Assembly: GCA_963832875.1 (NCBI GenBank)
Contig: CAWHWB010000003.1
Location: forward strand, 558,001 to 622,000
Origin: AP-15 sp963832875
GTDB taxonomy: Bacteria; Pseudomonadota; Alphaproteobacteria; ATCC43930; CGMCC-115725
DNA length: 64,000 nt
Direction of reading: 5' to 3'
Shown here: positions 27,109 to 36,897 of the stretch, in pieces
Numbering within the stretch: position 1 is the first letter of the stretch
Layout of the letters: every line of letters begins with the position of its first letter
The notes under the pieces: generated by a model
What the model was told of the DNA's origin: nothing
The model's database searches: none
The model's input: the letters and a program-made list of their open reading frames with translations, nothing else
Program-made: the position numbers and the translations under genes

Positions 27109-27200
27109 TCGAGTTGGCTGAATCGATGGCATCGTCTTTACCTACTGCCGGCCGGTGTCCGTTAAATTAACCTGGAATCCGACGACCCCGAGGGAAAACG

Positions 27201-27788
27201 ATGGCCCGAGGAGACGGGCGCAGCGAAAAGGATAAGATGCTGGCAGGCGAATTGTACCGCGCGATCGGGTCGGAGCTCGCCGCCGACGCAGCGCGGGCGG
27301 ACCGGCTGCTACGCGCCTACAACGCCACCGGCATTGATGAGGCGGATCGCCGCGGGGCCATTCTCGCCGAGCTTTTTGGTGCGATCGGCGATGGGGTGCT
27401 CGTGCGCCCGCCCTTTTACTGCGACTACGGCTACAACATCCGCCTCGGACGCCGGACCTTCGTGAATTTCGGCTGCGTGTTCCTCGACGTGGCGCCGATC
27501 GTGCTCGGCGATGGTTGCCAGATCGGCCCCGCGGTCCAGATCTATGCGGCCGACCACCCGCGCGCCCCCGATCTTCGCCGCGCCGGCTACGAGACCGGGG
27601 TTGCCGTGCATATCGGCAGCAATGTCTGGCTCGGCGGCGGCGCCATCCTCCTGCCCGGGGTCACGATCGGCGACGACGCGATCATCGGCGCTGGCAGCGT
27701 GGTGACGCGGGACGTGCCGGCCGGGGCCACCGCGGCCGGCAACCCCGCAAGGATCCTGCCGGGCAAATCAGCCAAGAGCCGCCGGTGA
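27201..27788 (+). CDS. maltose O-acetyltransferase-type hexapeptide transferase
   Basis: 195 residues. The N-terminal KDKMLAGELYRA matches the small helical domain of maltose/nodulation acetyltransferases. A left-handed beta-helix with hexapeptide repeats follows (VFLDVAPIVLGDGCQIGP, SNVWLGGGAILLPGVTIGDDAIIGAG). The catalytic histidine is in AADHP. Such enzymes transfer acetyl from acetyl-CoA to sugars. It converges on the RND operon with only 22 bases between stops. Confidence 0.9.
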   Translation: MARGDGRSEKDKMLAGELYRAIGSELAADAARADRLLRAYNATGIDEADRRGAILAELFGAIGDGVLVRPPFYCDYGYNIRLGRRTFVNFGCVFLDVAPIVLGDGCQIGPAVQIYAADHPRAPDLRRAGYETGVAVHIGSNVWLGGGAILLPGVTIGDDAIIGAGSVVTRDVPAGATAAGNPARILPGKSAKSRR

Positions 27789-27810
27789 GCAGCGGGCCCG
27801 CCAACCTTGC

Positions 27811-30800
27811 TCAATCGGCTTCGCTGCGGCGCCGCCTGAAGCCGCGCCGGAATTGGGCGCCCGTGCGCTCGCGCAGGCTTTGGAAAGTCACATAGAGCAT
27901 CGGGATCACGAACAGCCCGATCCCGCTCGACGCGATCATCCCGGCGAAGACTGGCGTCCCGACATCGTGGCGGCTGATCTCGGCCGCACCTTGCGCCACG
28001 ACCAGCGGGTAGACGCCGAAGATGAACGCGAACGAGGTCATCATCACCGCGCGGAACCGCATCTGTGCGCCCAGCACCGCAGCCTCGCGGATGTCCTTTC
28101 CCGCCTCGCGCTGGTCCTTGGCGAATTCGACGATCAGGATGCCGTTCTTGGCGGCCATGGCGATCAGCACCACGAGCCCGATCTCGGCATAGAGGTCGAG
28201 CGCCAGATGCCAGATCCAGATGCCGATAAACGCGCCCAGCACACCGACCGGCACCGACATCAAGACCGGCACCGGGATCATCCAGCTCTCGTAAAGCCCG
28301 ACCAGAAACAGAAACGCGAACAGCACCGAAAGGCCGAGAATCGCCCCGGTCTGCCCCGACGCTGCCACCTGCTGATAGGCGGTGCCGGTCCACTCGTAGC
28401 CGTAGCCGGCGGGCAAGGTCTTGGCCGAGACCGACGCCATCGCCGCCAATGCGGCGCCGGACGATGTGCCCGCAGATGGGCTGCCCTGAATCGGGATCGC
28501 GCGATAATTGTTGTAGCGGGTGATGACCTGCGGCCCGACGATGATGCCGGCATGGGCGATCGAGGCCAACGGCACGTCCTCGCCGTATTTATTGCGAATA
28601 TAGATCTGCCAGAGCGACGAGATCTCCGCGCGGTCGGCTGGCTCGCCCTCGATATTGACCTGCCAAACTCGCCCGAACAGGTTGAAATTGTTTATATAGA
28701 TGCCGCCCAACGTGGCCTGCAAGGCGTTGAACACATCGCTCATGGCGAGGCCCAGCGCCTGGGCCTTCTCGCGATCGATGTTGAGATAGATCGACGGGTT
28801 GCTCGCGGTATAGGTCGAGAACACGCGGGTCAGCTGCGGGTTCTGGTTGGCGGCGGCGAGCAATCCCTGCATGACGCCGTTCATCACCGCCGGGTCCTGC
28901 CCTTCGAGCCCTTCGAGCTCGTATTCGAACCCGCCGGTCGTCGACAAGCCGATGATCGGCGGCAGGTTGAACGGGATCACGGTCGCGGCGCGGATCTCCT
29001 GTCCCTCGCGGAATACCCGCGCGATCAACGCCTGCGCTGAGTTGGCAACCCCCGGGCGGGTGGCGAACGGCTTCAACGTCGGCACCACAAAGGCGGCATT
29101 CGGCTCGTTGACGCCGTCGATGATCGAAAAGCCGATGATCGCGAAGATGTTCTGGACCTGCGGCATCGATCTGAGCAGCGCCTCGATGCGCTGAACCGCC
29201 GCGCTAGTGCGCGAGACCGAGGCGCCGTCCGGCAATTGCACCGAGACAAAAAAAGCGCCCTGGTCTTCCTCGGGAAGAAACCCGGTCGGTGTCCGCAACG
29301 ACAGCGCATAAATCGCCGCGGCGGCAGCAAGTATCGCGACGACGCCGAGTGCTGCTACGCGCACGAGGCGGCGCACGATCGCGGCATATCCGTTGCGGAC
29401 ATTGTCGATGCGCCGCAAGACCCAGCCCATGACTCCGCGGCTTGGGGCGCCATGCCGCAAAAACACCGCGCACAATGCCGGCGACAGGGTCAGCGCGTTT
29501 AACGCCGAGATCGCCATCGCGACGCTGATCGTCACCGCGAATTGCCGAAACAATGTTCCCGAAACGCCAGGGATAAAGGCAATCGGCACGAATACCGAAA
29601 ACAGCACCAGTGTAATCGCGATGATCGGGGCGGTGATTTCGGCCATGGCCTTTTTTGTCGCTCCCGCCGGCGACAATTCGGGCTCTTCTTCCATGACGCG
29701 TTGGACATTCTCGACGACGACGATTGCATCGTCGACAAGGATGCCGATCGCCAGCACCATCGCCAGCAGCGAGATCGTATTGGCCGAATACCCCATCGTC
29801 AGCAAGACCGCGAAGGTCCCGATGACGCTGACCGGGACCGCGATCGCCGGAATGAGCGTCGCCCGCACGCTGCCGAGGAACAAAAAGACGACAATCACGA
29901 CGAGAGCAAAGGCGATCAGCAGCGTGATCAAAACGTCATGGATCGTATCAAAGACAAAAGTCGTGGTGTCGTAATTGACTAGATATTTGAGACCGGGCGG
30001 GAAGCGCTGGCTCAAGCGATCGAGATTGGCGCGGACCAGAGCCGCGGTTTTGACCGCATTGGCGCCGGGCGAAAGATAGATGCCGATCGCCACCGCCGGC
30101 TTGCTGTTCAGACGGGCCTCGATGTCCTGGTTTTCCGCCCCGAGATCGACCCGAGCGACATCCTTCACCCGCAGCAGCGACCCGTCCGGGTTGGCGCGCA
30201 AGACGATGTTGCCGAACTGCTCCGGTGTCGTCAGACGCCCCTGCGTCTGAATGTTCAGCTGGAATTGCTGGTCTTTAGAGATCGGGCGCGCGCCGATCCG
30301 CCCGACCGGCGCCACCACGTTCTGCGCCTGGACCGCCGCAATCACATCGGCCGGGGTCAATTTCAGATTGTCGAGCCGGCTGGTGTCGAACCAGATTCGC
30401 ATCGAGTAATTCAACGCGCCAAAGATATGCGCCTGGCCGACCCCTGGGGTGCGCGACAATACGTCGAGCACGTTGATGATCGCGTAATTAGTGATGAATA
30501 GCGGGTCCTGCTTACCGTCCTCGCTGTAGAGCATGATGAATTGAAGGACGGCCGACGATTTCTTTTGAACCGTCAGGCCTTCTAGCTGGACTTCGGAGGG
30601 AAGCTGGGAAAGGGCGGTCTGGACCCGGTTGTTGACGTTGACCGTGTCGATGTCGGGATCGCTGCCGAGATCGAAACTGACGGTCAAATTGTAGCTGCCG
30701 TCATTGCCGCTCGTCGACTTCATGTAGAGCATCTTGTCGACGCCGACGACCTGCGCCTCGATCGGCTGTGCGACGCTCTCCTCGACGTTGGCCGCGGAGG

Positions 30801-30957
30801 CGCCAGGATAGCTTGCCGTCACCTGGACTTGCGGCGGCACGATGTCGGGGAATTGCGCGACCGGAATGCGGCTCAGCGCCAAGAGGCCGGCGATCGTGAT
30901 CACAAGCGCAATGACGACCGCCAGCCGCGGGCGATCGACAAAGATCGCCGAGATCAC
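27811..30957 (-). CDS. RND (HAE1) multidrug efflux permease
   Basis: 1048 residues, the normal length for AcrB/MexF proteins. It has an N-terminal helix, a large periplasmic loop, helices 2-7 with IGILVDDAIVVVENVQR carrying the paired proton-relay aspartates, a second loop, then helices 8-12 with AAKNGILIVEFAKD carrying the lysine of the relay. It drives proton-coupled export as the inner-membrane trimer. Start GTG 30957 overlaps the adaptor stop as GTGA, indicating translational coupling. No outer-membrane channel gene is in the window. Confidence 0.95.
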   Translation of the reverse strand: MISAIFVDRPRLAVVIALVITIAGLLALSRIPVAQFPDIVPPQVQVTASYPGASAANVEESVAQPIEAQVVGVDKMLYMKSTSGNDGSYNLTVSFDLGSDPDIDTVNVNNRVQTALSQLPSEVQLEGLTVQKKSSAVLQFIMLYSEDGKQDPLFITNYAIINVLDVLSRTPGVGQAHIFGALNYSMRIWFDTSRLDNLKLTPADVIAAVQAQNVVAPVGRIGARPISKDQQFQLNIQTQGRLTTPEQFGNIVLRANPDGSLLRVKDVARVDLGAENQDIEARLNSKPAVAIGIYLSPGANAVKTAALVRANLDRLSQRFPPGLKYLVNYDTTTFVFDTIHDVLITLLIAFALVVIVVFLFLGSVRATLIPAIAVPVSVIGTFAVLLTMGYSANTISLLAMVLAIGILVDDAIVVVENVQRVMEEEPELSPAGATKKAMAEITAPIIAITLVLFSVFVPIAFIPGVSGTLFRQFAVTISVAMAISALNALTLSPALCAVFLRHGAPSRGVMGWVLRRIDNVRNGYAAIVRRLVRVAALGVVAILAAAAAIYALSLRTPTGFLPEEDQGAFFVSVQLPDGASVSRTSAAVQRIEALLRSMPQVQNIFAIIGFSIIDGVNEPNAAFVVPTLKPFATRPGVANSAQALIARVFREGQEIRAATVIPFNLPPIIGLSTTGGFEYELEGLEGQDPAVMNGVMQGLLAAANQNPQLTRVFSTYTASNPSIYLNIDREKAQALGLAMSDVFNALQATLGGIYINNFNLFGRVWQVNIEGEPADRAEISSLWQIYIRNKYGEDVPLASIAHAGIIVGPQVITRYNNYRAIPIQGSPSAGTSSGAALAAMASVSAKTLPAGYGYEWTGTAYQQVAASGQTGAILGLSVLFAFLFLVGLYESWMIPVPVLMSVPVGVLGAFIGIWIWHLALDLYAEIGLVVLIAMAAKNGILIVEFAKDQREAGKDIREAAVLGAQMRFRAVMMTSFAFIFGVYPLVVAQGAAEISRHDVGTPVFAGMIASSGIGLFVIPMLYVTFQSLRERTGAQFRRGFRRRRSEAD

Positions 30958-32204
30958 CGGCTCGCCTTGGCGGCGTCCGACGCCGCGGCGCCGCCGCCAG
31001 CCCCGTCGTTGCCGTTCGCCCCAGCGGCGCCGGTTTGCTCGAAGGCCGCCGGTATCGGCGGCGGTGGGGAGGCTGGCCCGGGCGACACGACCTCTCCCGG
31101 GCGGGCCCGCTGCACACCTTCGGCGATCACCAGCTCTCCCTCTTTGAGCCCGCTCGATACGGCGGCCGTCGATGGCGTCGACTGGCCGAGATGGATGCGC
31201 CGGATTTGTGCTTTGTTCTGCGCGTCGACGACATAAACATAATCGCCTTGCTGGTCGGACAGCACTGCGGCGCGTGGGATCGCCAGAACCGACACTGGGG
31301 CGACACCTTGGAGCAGCACGGTCACGAACTCGCCGTCGGTCAGCTCGCGCGAGCCGGGGTCCCCCCTCTTCATTCCCGGCAACACCGGGTTGGGGATCAC
31401 CCCGCGCAAGGTGATCGTGTCGGTGTTTTCGGAGACAGTCGGCGACACGTAATCGAGGTGACCCACCTGCCCGTAGATTTTTTTGGTCGGCAATCGGAGC
31501 CGGATCACGGCGGCGCGAGAGCCGCCCTTCGGCGCATAACGGTCGCGCAACTCGAGCCCGGTGCGCAGCGCGATCGGAAAGATCACATACATCGGGTCCT
31601 GGCTGACGAGGTTCGCCAAGGTGCCGCTCGTCGGCGAGACGACGTTGCCCTCGGTAACCGCGGTGGCGCTGATCTCGCCGTCGATGGGCGCGCGAATCTC
31701 GGTGTAGCCGAGATTGATTTCGGCCTGTTCCAGCTGGGCCTGGGCACCAGCGATCTGCGCCGCCAGAGCGCGTTCCGAGGCGAGGGCGGTATCGACCGTG
31801 GCCTGCTCGCCGGCGACGGTCTTCAACAGGTACTGCGCGCGCTCGAGCGTCAGCTCGGCGTTTTGATGCTGCGCTTGGAGCTGCGCGACGTTGGCCTTGT
31901 TGTAATCGACCTGCGCCTGGAACGGCGGCTGCTCCAGCTGGTAGAGGAGATCGCCCTTTTTGACCTCGGACCCTTCGACAAAGAGCCGCTTTTCGAGAAA
32001 GGCGGTGACCCGGGCGACCAGCGCCACCCGGCCCACTGCCTGGATGCGGCCGATGAACTCGTTGGTCTGGGTGATCTCCTGGCGCGCGACACGCACCACC
32101 CCCACCGCCGGCGGCCCGGGTGCGGGCTGGGCCCCGGCGGCGACCGAAAGCATCGCCAACAGAACGACGGGCAGCAGATGCCGGACGATCGATTTGTCGA
32201 CCAA
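30954..32204 (-). CDS. RND efflux periplasmic adaptor (membrane fusion protein)
   Basis: The adaptor joins the RND pump to an outer-membrane channel. It has a signal peptide (LLPVVLLAMLSVAAGA), a barrel/lipoyl segment (VEGSEVKKGDLLYQLEQPPFQ), a coiled-coil hairpin (about residues 95-160), the second lipoyl half (YTEIRAPIDGEIS) and the beta-barrel and membrane-proximal parts. The C-terminal 45 residues are a Pro/Gly/Ala tail. A longer frame to 32417 translates a palindromic repeat (PTPALPRVRGRE), so the start must be later. TTG 32204, close before the signal peptide, is my choice but unproven. It precedes the pump gene. Confidence 0.88.
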   Translation of the reverse strand: MVDKSIVRHLLPVVLLAMLSVAAGAQPAPGPPAVGVVRVARQEITQTNEFIGRIQAVGRVALVARVTAFLEKRLFVEGSEVKKGDLLYQLEQPPFQAQVDYNKANVAQLQAQHQNAELTLERAQYLLKTVAGEQATVDTALASERALAAQIAGAQAQLEQAEINLGYTEIRAPIDGEISATAVTEGNVVSPTSGTLANLVSQDPMYVIFPIALRTGLELRDRYAPKGGSRAAVIRLRLPTKKIYGQVGHLDYVSPTVSENTDTITLRGVIPNPVLPGMKRGDPGSRELTDGEFVTVLLQGVAPVSVLAIPRAAVLSDQQGDYVYVVDAQNKAQIRRIHLGQSTPSTAAVSSGLKEGELVIAEGVQRARPGEVVSPGPASPPPPIPAAFEQTGAAGANGNDGAGGGAAASDAAKASR

Positions 32205-32260
32205 CTCAATTCCCCGACCCAACTTAATCCCCCCCGAAAGGTCTCGATGCGGCCCCCATT

Positions 32261-32284
32261 CCCTCCCGCGCACGCGTGGGAGGG
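32261..32284. repeat. palindromic intergenic repeat
   Basis: CCCTCCC and GGGAGGG enclose a GC-rich centre, giving an 11-pair hairpin including one G-T pair. It lies between the divergent adaptor and cyclase genes and is followed by G-runs. Repeats that translate as PALPRVRGRE are recurrent in alphaproteobacterial genomes (recalled, not searched). Confidence 0.6.
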
Positions 32285-32428
32285 CCGGGGTGGGGCTGGG
32301 CGGGGGAGGGCATGCCGGCCCCATCCGTCCGATCTTTGACGACCACCGTCTTGCGTCGTCCGCGCATCCGGTCAACATAGCCGTTCCGGCCGGCGCGGTC
32401 GACCGTGGCGGCTGCACGGAGCTGCGGC

Positions 32429-33661
32429 ATGAACGGGACGGCCTTTGAAGAGCTCGCCAGCTGGGTCACCGGCGCCGGATTGATCGGTCGCACCGAGAGC
32501 GAGCTGATGGCGGGCTTTTGCCGGCGGGTTGCCGATGCCGGGGTGCCGCTGGCGCGCGCCATGGTGATTCTCGATACCCTTCACCCGATCTATGAGGGCC
32601 GCGTCTTTCGGTGGCGCGACGACGCGCCTGATCACGTCGAGGCGGTAGATTACGGGCGCACCAACGAGGGCGAAGCAGCCGAGAACTGGCAGCGCAGCCC
32701 ATTCCTCCATCTCCTTCAGTCCGGCGAAAACGCGCTACGGCGCCGGCTGGCGGCCGGCGAACCAGCCGATTTTCCGGCGATCGTGCAGGCGCGCGACGAG
32801 GGCGTGACCGATTACCTGGCGATGGTCCATCGATTTGCTGCTGAAGGGGTGATCGGCGAAATGGACTGCATCTATTCATCCTGGTCGACCGATGCGGCAG
32901 AGGGCTTCGACGACGGCGCCGTCTCTGCGCTCAAACGGCTCGCACCCTTCCTCGAGCTCGCGGTCAAATCGGCGGCGCTGGCGCGAATGGCTGGAACGCT
33001 CGCTGAAACCTATCTCGGCCGCGACGCCGGCCGGCGGGTCATGAGCGGCCGGATCGCCCGGGGTGTCGCCGAAAAGATCGGGGCGGTGCTGTGGTACAGC
33101 GATCTGCACGGCTACACCCGGATCACCGACAATGCCCCGCCCGAGCAGATCATCCCGCTCCTCAACGATTATGCCGATGTCGTCGTCTCCGCCGTGCACG
33201 GCCATGGCGGCGACGTACTGAAGCTGATCGGCGACGGGACGCTCGCCATCTTCGCCGGGGAAGACCGCGAGCAGGCCTGCCTTGCCGCGCTAGCCGCCGC
33301 GGCGCGGGTGCGCAACGACGTCGTCGGGCTCAACCGCTACCGCGCCGAAACCGCTCTGCCGACGACCCAAGTCTATCTGGCGCTGCATGTCGGCGACGTC
33401 TTCTACGGAAATGTCGGCAGCAAGGACCGGCTCGATTTCACCGTCATTGGCCCGGCGGTCAACGAGGTCAGCCGCATCCTGGCGATGAGCCGGTCGGTCG
33501 AGCAGGATGTGCTGCTGTCGGCGAGCTTTGCCGACGCGCTCGGTGCGCCGATGCGACAGCGTCTGGTTTCGGTCGGCCGCTACGCGCTGCGCGGCGTGGG
33601 GCAACCGCAGGAGCTGTTCATCCCTGAACCCGATCTCGATCTGTCGCAGCTGTCGCGGTGA
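32429..33661 (+). CDS. class III adenylate/guanylate cyclase domain protein
   Basis: 410 residues. The C-terminal part (from about 220) is a class III nucleotidyl cyclase domain. LWYSDLHGYTRITD carries the first metal aspartate, KLIGDGTLAIF the second, and FTVIGPAVNEVSRI the transition-state asparagine region. The N-terminal 200 residues are a soluble, helix-rich domain with no membrane segment, probably sensory. GGAG lies eight bases before ATG 32429; GTG 32405 is also in frame. ATP versus GTP preference cannot be decided reliably. Confidence 0.88.
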   Translation: MNGTAFEELASWVTGAGLIGRTESELMAGFCRRVADAGVPLARAMVILDTLHPIYEGRVFRWRDDAPDHVEAVDYGRTNEGEAAENWQRSPFLHLLQSGENALRRRLAAGEPADFPAIVQARDEGVTDYLAMVHRFAAEGVIGEMDCIYSSWSTDAAEGFDDGAVSALKRLAPFLELAVKSAALARMAGTLAETYLGRDAGRRVMSGRIARGVAEKIGAVLWYSDLHGYTRITDNAPPEQIIPLLNDYADVVVSAVHGHGGDVLKLIGDGTLAIFAGEDREQACLAALAAAARVRNDVVGLNRYRAETALPTTQVYLALHVGDVFYGNVGSKDRLDFTVIGPAVNEVSRILAMSRSVEQDVLLSASFADALGAPMRQRLVSVGRYALRGVGQPQELFIPEPDLDLSQLSR

Positions 33662-33731
33662 GCTGCGGCCGGGCATCGCGCGCCGGGTCGCGTCGTGCTA
33701 TAGCTCGCCCAAGCAATTTCGAGAGGAAGCC

Positions 33732-34223
33732 ATGATCCATCACCTGTCGATCGCTGCGCGGGATCCAAAGCACGTCGCCGGGGTTCTAGCCGAATTGATG
33801 GGCGGCGCTGCGGTGCCGTTTCCGCCCAACCCGGGGAGCTTTTTCGCGCTTCAGCTCGATGAGCACGGCTCGGGCGTCGAGGTCTATCCGACCGGGACCG
33901 AATTGCAGCCCGGCGGCGCCGAGGGGGCCGGCTTTGCTAAAAACCGCGAAGCCGGGCGCGGCTTCGGGGCCACCCATTTCGCGCTCAGCGTCGCCACCGA
34001 AGCCGATGCCGTCGAGGCGATCGCGAGCCGCGAGGGCTGGCAATGCTACCGCTGCAACCGCGGCCCGTTTCATGTCATCGAAGTGTGGGTCGAGAACCAG
34101 TCGATGGTCGAGATCCTGCCGCCCGAATTCGCCGCCGAATACCTCGCCTTCACCCGCCCCGAGAAGATCGCGGCGGCAATGGCAAACGCTCCGACGCCTG
34201 CGTCGCGGCAGCGCCCATCGTAA
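33732..34223 (+). CDS. VOC-superfamily protein
   Basis: 163 residues with the vicinal-oxygen-chelate pattern: MIHHLSIAARDPKHVAGVLAE at the start of the first beta-alpha module, FGATHFALSVATEADAVEAI opening the second, and a closing SMVEILPPEF. Metal-ligand positions are partly kept (H3 or H4, and E in VEIL), so it may be a metal-dependent enzyme or a binding protein. Start ATG 33732 follows GAGAGGAAGCC. It precedes the TPR gene by about 40 bases and may be cotranscribed. Confidence 0.7.
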   Translation: MIHHLSIAARDPKHVAGVLAELMGGAAVPFPPNPGSFFALQLDEHGSGVEVYPTGTELQPGGAEGAGFAKNREAGRGFGATHFALSVATEADAVEAIASREGWQCYRCNRGPFHVIEVWVENQSMVEILPPEFAAEYLAFTRPEKIAAAMANAPTPASRQRPS

Positions 34224-34264
34224 TTGCACGCTGTCGTCGGACTTGGCGTAAAACGGATCCGACC

Positions 34265-35602
34265 ATGACCCAGGACGACCAGGGACATCGCCTCTCCGGT
34301 GCGAGCGCAGCGGCGGCCACCGCCTACGATGAGGCGGTACGGGCGTTCAGCCTGGTCCACGGCGACGTAATCGGCTTGTTCGACGCGGCGCGCGAGGCCG
34401 CACCCCGTTTCGCGATGGCCCATCTGGGAAAAGCCTGGGTGTACGCCCTGGCCAACGACCCCGGCCTGATGACGGAAGCCAAGGCATTGCTCGAAACCGC
34501 CCGGCCCTTGATTTTGAACGAGCGCGAGCAGGCCCACCTTGCCGCCCTGTCGCAAGTGGTCGCGGGCGCCAGGGCCGCCGCCGTCGCCGTGCTCGATCGC
34601 CACCTGATGCATTACCCGTTCGACCTGGTCGCGCATCAGGCCGCCGCACTCTGCGATGGGTTTCTCGGACGCTTCCCTTGGGTCCGGGACCGTTCGGCGC
34701 GCGCCCTGCCATTGTGGTCGAAGGACCAGCCGGGCTACGCCACCCTATTGGCGTTCCACGGCTTCGGGCTGGAGGAAGCCGGCGATTACGCTCGCGCCGA
34801 GGACGAGTCGCGTGCCGCCGCCGAACTCGAACCCATGAGTTTCTGGCCGCATCACACGGTCGCGCATGTGATGGAAATGACCGGGCGTCCGGAAGACGGA
34901 CTCGGGTGGATGACGGCGCGCGAGGCCTTGTGGTCGACCCCCGGCCACGCCAACCAGGTCCATATCTGGTGGCACAAGGCATTGTTCCATCTCGAGCTCG
35001 GGCAATACGAGGCAGCATTGGCGCTGTTTGACGGGCCGATGCGCGCGACCCAGCGTCCTCTGGCGCTCAGCCTGACCAACGCCACCGCGCTGTTGTGGCG
35101 CCTCGACACGCTCGGGCATGACAGAGGCCTCTCCGGTTTGGGCGACCGCTGGCGCGCGCTGGCGGATTTGTGGCAAGACCACGCCGACGGAAAATGCCTG
35201 GTCTTCGCCGATATCCACGCGGCGATGGCCGAGTTGCGCTCGGGCCGGGAAGGGTTGGTCGAGCGGCGGCTCGAGGCGATGCGCGAGACCGCCGCCAGCA
35301 GAGTCGAAGCGGCCGACCTCTATCGCACAGTCGGCATCCCGGTGGTTGAGGGCCTCGCCGCCTTCCACCGCGGCGCCTACACTGCGGCGGTCGATTTGCT
35401 GATGCCGGTCCGCGTCGATCTATGGCGGATCGGCGGCAGCCACGCGCAGCGCGACGTCGTCGACTGGACCCTGGCCGAGGCGGCCCTGCGCGCCGGTCAG
35501 CGCGCCGTCGCCCTGGCCCTCGCCCACGAGCGCCTGGCAACCCGCCCCCGCAGCGTTCCCAACCGCCGCTTCCTACGCCACGCCGAGGCCATCGCCGGCT
35601 GA
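34265..35602 (+). CDS. TPR-containing protein, TTC38-like
   Basis: 445 residues, soluble and almost all helical, with degenerate tetratricopeptide units along its length (for example HLGKAWVYALANDPG, FHGFGLEEAGDYARAEDES, WWHKALFHLELGQYEAALALF). This wording (PHHTVAHVMEMTGRPEDGLGWM) is typical of the bacterial relatives of TTC38, whose function is unknown. There is no signal peptide. It likely acts as a cytosolic scaffold. Confidence 0.75.
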   Translation: MTQDDQGHRLSGASAAAATAYDEAVRAFSLVHGDVIGLFDAAREAAPRFAMAHLGKAWVYALANDPGLMTEAKALLETARPLILNEREQAHLAALSQVVAGARAAAVAVLDRHLMHYPFDLVAHQAAALCDGFLGRFPWVRDRSARALPLWSKDQPGYATLLAFHGFGLEEAGDYARAEDESRAAAELEPMSFWPHHTVAHVMEMTGRPEDGLGWMTAREALWSTPGHANQVHIWWHKALFHLELGQYEAALALFDGPMRATQRPLALSLTNATALLWRLDTLGHDRGLSGLGDRWRALADLWQDHADGKCLVFADIHAAMAELRSGREGLVERRLEAMRETAASRVEAADLYRTVGIPVVEGLAAFHRGAYTAAVDLLMPVRVDLWRIGGSHAQRDVVDWTLAEAALRAGQRAVALALAHERLATRPRSVPNRRFLRHAEAIAG

Positions 35603-35738
35603 CCGAGCTTTGCGGCGCGAGTACGATGTCAATGGCTCCCTGACCCTCCGCTGCACGCGGGGGGCGGGGTGGGACGGCCTGGCGCGCCGTCGGCGGCGGA
35701 TGAATTCTGGTACTGATTTTTCCGGGAGGGAGACAGCA

Positions 35739-36611
35739 ATGACCCAAGTCGGCACAGGGAAATATACCTACGAACTGATCCCCGACTTCTTCAAGTTGCC
35801 CGACGGACAATCGTTCGGGCTGATCAGCCGGGTGGCGGCCGATTCGCAAGACCGCATCTACGTCTTCCAGCGCAAGGACCCCCCGGTGGTGGTCTTCGAC
35901 CGCGAAGGAAAGTATCTGGGCGCCTGGGGCAGCGGCGAGGTCACCGACCCGCATGGTCTGAAAATCGTCGACGACATCGTCTACACCACCGATCGCTCCG
36001 ACTCGGTCGCGAGATCGTTCACCTTGGACGGCAAACCGCTGTTGCAGCTCGGCGAGCGCGGCGTCCATTCCGACACCGGCCATGTCACCAACTGGCTGGC
36101 CGAGCGAGCCGCAGGGCCGTTCAATCACCCGACCGAGATGATGGCCCACCCCAACGGCGACATTTACGTGACCGACGGCTACCGCAACTCGCGCGTGCAC
36201 CGCTTTACCCGCGACGGCCGGCTGGTCAAGTCGTGGGGCACGCCGGGCGGAGGCGAGGGCCAGTTCCACCTGCCGCATAGCATCGCCTTCGACCCGGACG
36301 GCAAGCTCTACGTCGCCGATCGGGCGAACCAGCGCATCCAGATCTTCTCGGCCGAAGGCGACTTCTTGGGCCAGTGGACCGGCATGGGCGGGCCCAACGA
36401 CATCACCCGCGGCAAGGACGGAAATTTCTACATTGCCGAGCAGGAAGACGGCGGCAAGCCCGCGCAAATCTGCGTCCGCGATCGGCAAGGTAGGGTGCTC
36501 GCCCGCATGGCGAGTCGCCATGTCCACGGCGTCGGGGTCGATTCACACGGCGACATCTACGCCGGATTGACCCAGGATCGCAGCGTCGACAAGTTCGTGC
36601 GAACCGGCTGA
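35739..36611 (+). CDS. NHL-repeat beta-propeller protein
   Basis: 290 residues made of about six propeller blades. Repeated segments are DRIYVFQRKDPPVVVFD, GDIYVTDGYRNSRVHRF, GKLYVADRANQRIQIF and GNFYIAEQEDGG. Homologues are annotated as 6-bladed propellers or peptidyl-alpha-hydroxyglycolate-lyase-like proteins, but the lyase function is not implied for bacteria. No signal peptide is visible. GGGAGGGAGACAGCA precedes ATG 35739. A stem-loop follows the stop. Confidence 0.8.
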   Translation: MTQVGTGKYTYELIPDFFKLPDGQSFGLISRVAADSQDRIYVFQRKDPPVVVFDREGKYLGAWGSGEVTDPHGLKIVDDIVYTTDRSDSVARSFTLDGKPLLQLGERGVHSDTGHVTNWLAERAAGPFNHPTEMMAHPNGDIYVTDGYRNSRVHRFTRDGRLVKSWGTPGGGEGQFHLPHSIAFDPDGKLYVADRANQRIQIFSAEGDFLGQWTGMGGPNDITRGKDGNFYIAEQEDGGKPAQICVRDRQGRVLARMASRHVHGVGVDSHGDIYAGLTQDRSVDKFVRTG

Positions 36612-36653
36612 GCGCCGCCGACGCCCAAATAGGAATAGTTTCCGACCGAATTG

Positions 36654-36698
36654 CCAGGTGGATGTAGCAGAAGTCGAAGGCGAGGTGCATCCACCTGG
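36654..36698 (+). terminator. stem-loop after the NHL gene
   Basis: A perfect 11-base inverted repeat, CCAGGTGGATG and CATCCACCTGG, separated by 23 bases, 42 bases after the NHL stop. There is no T-run, so an intrinsic terminator is only one option; a processing or stabilising hairpin or a protein site is possible. Confidence 0.4.
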
Positions 36699-36897
36699 TC
36701 ACTCGTCAGTCCTCGCCGCGGCGTAAGCGTGTGGATCGGCGAAAACGCACCCTCAGCCGCGCAGATTTTCGCGCATCGTGGCGCCCGCATACTCGGTGCG
36801 CAGCAGCCCGCGCCGCCAATTTGGCGGTGCTGGTATTACACCGGTCGTAAAACCTCTCAGGAGCACGCCTGGGTCCGCCCGATCGGCCGGGTTTGGA

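Noticed and set aside
27853..29040. Open frame opposite the RND pump
   Set aside because: Low-complexity charged translation; the pump motifs on the other strand are unambiguous.
32205..32417. N-terminal extension of the RND adaptor
   Set aside because: The added residues translate a palindromic repeat (PTPALPRVRGRE) and precede the signal peptide, so they cannot be the real start.
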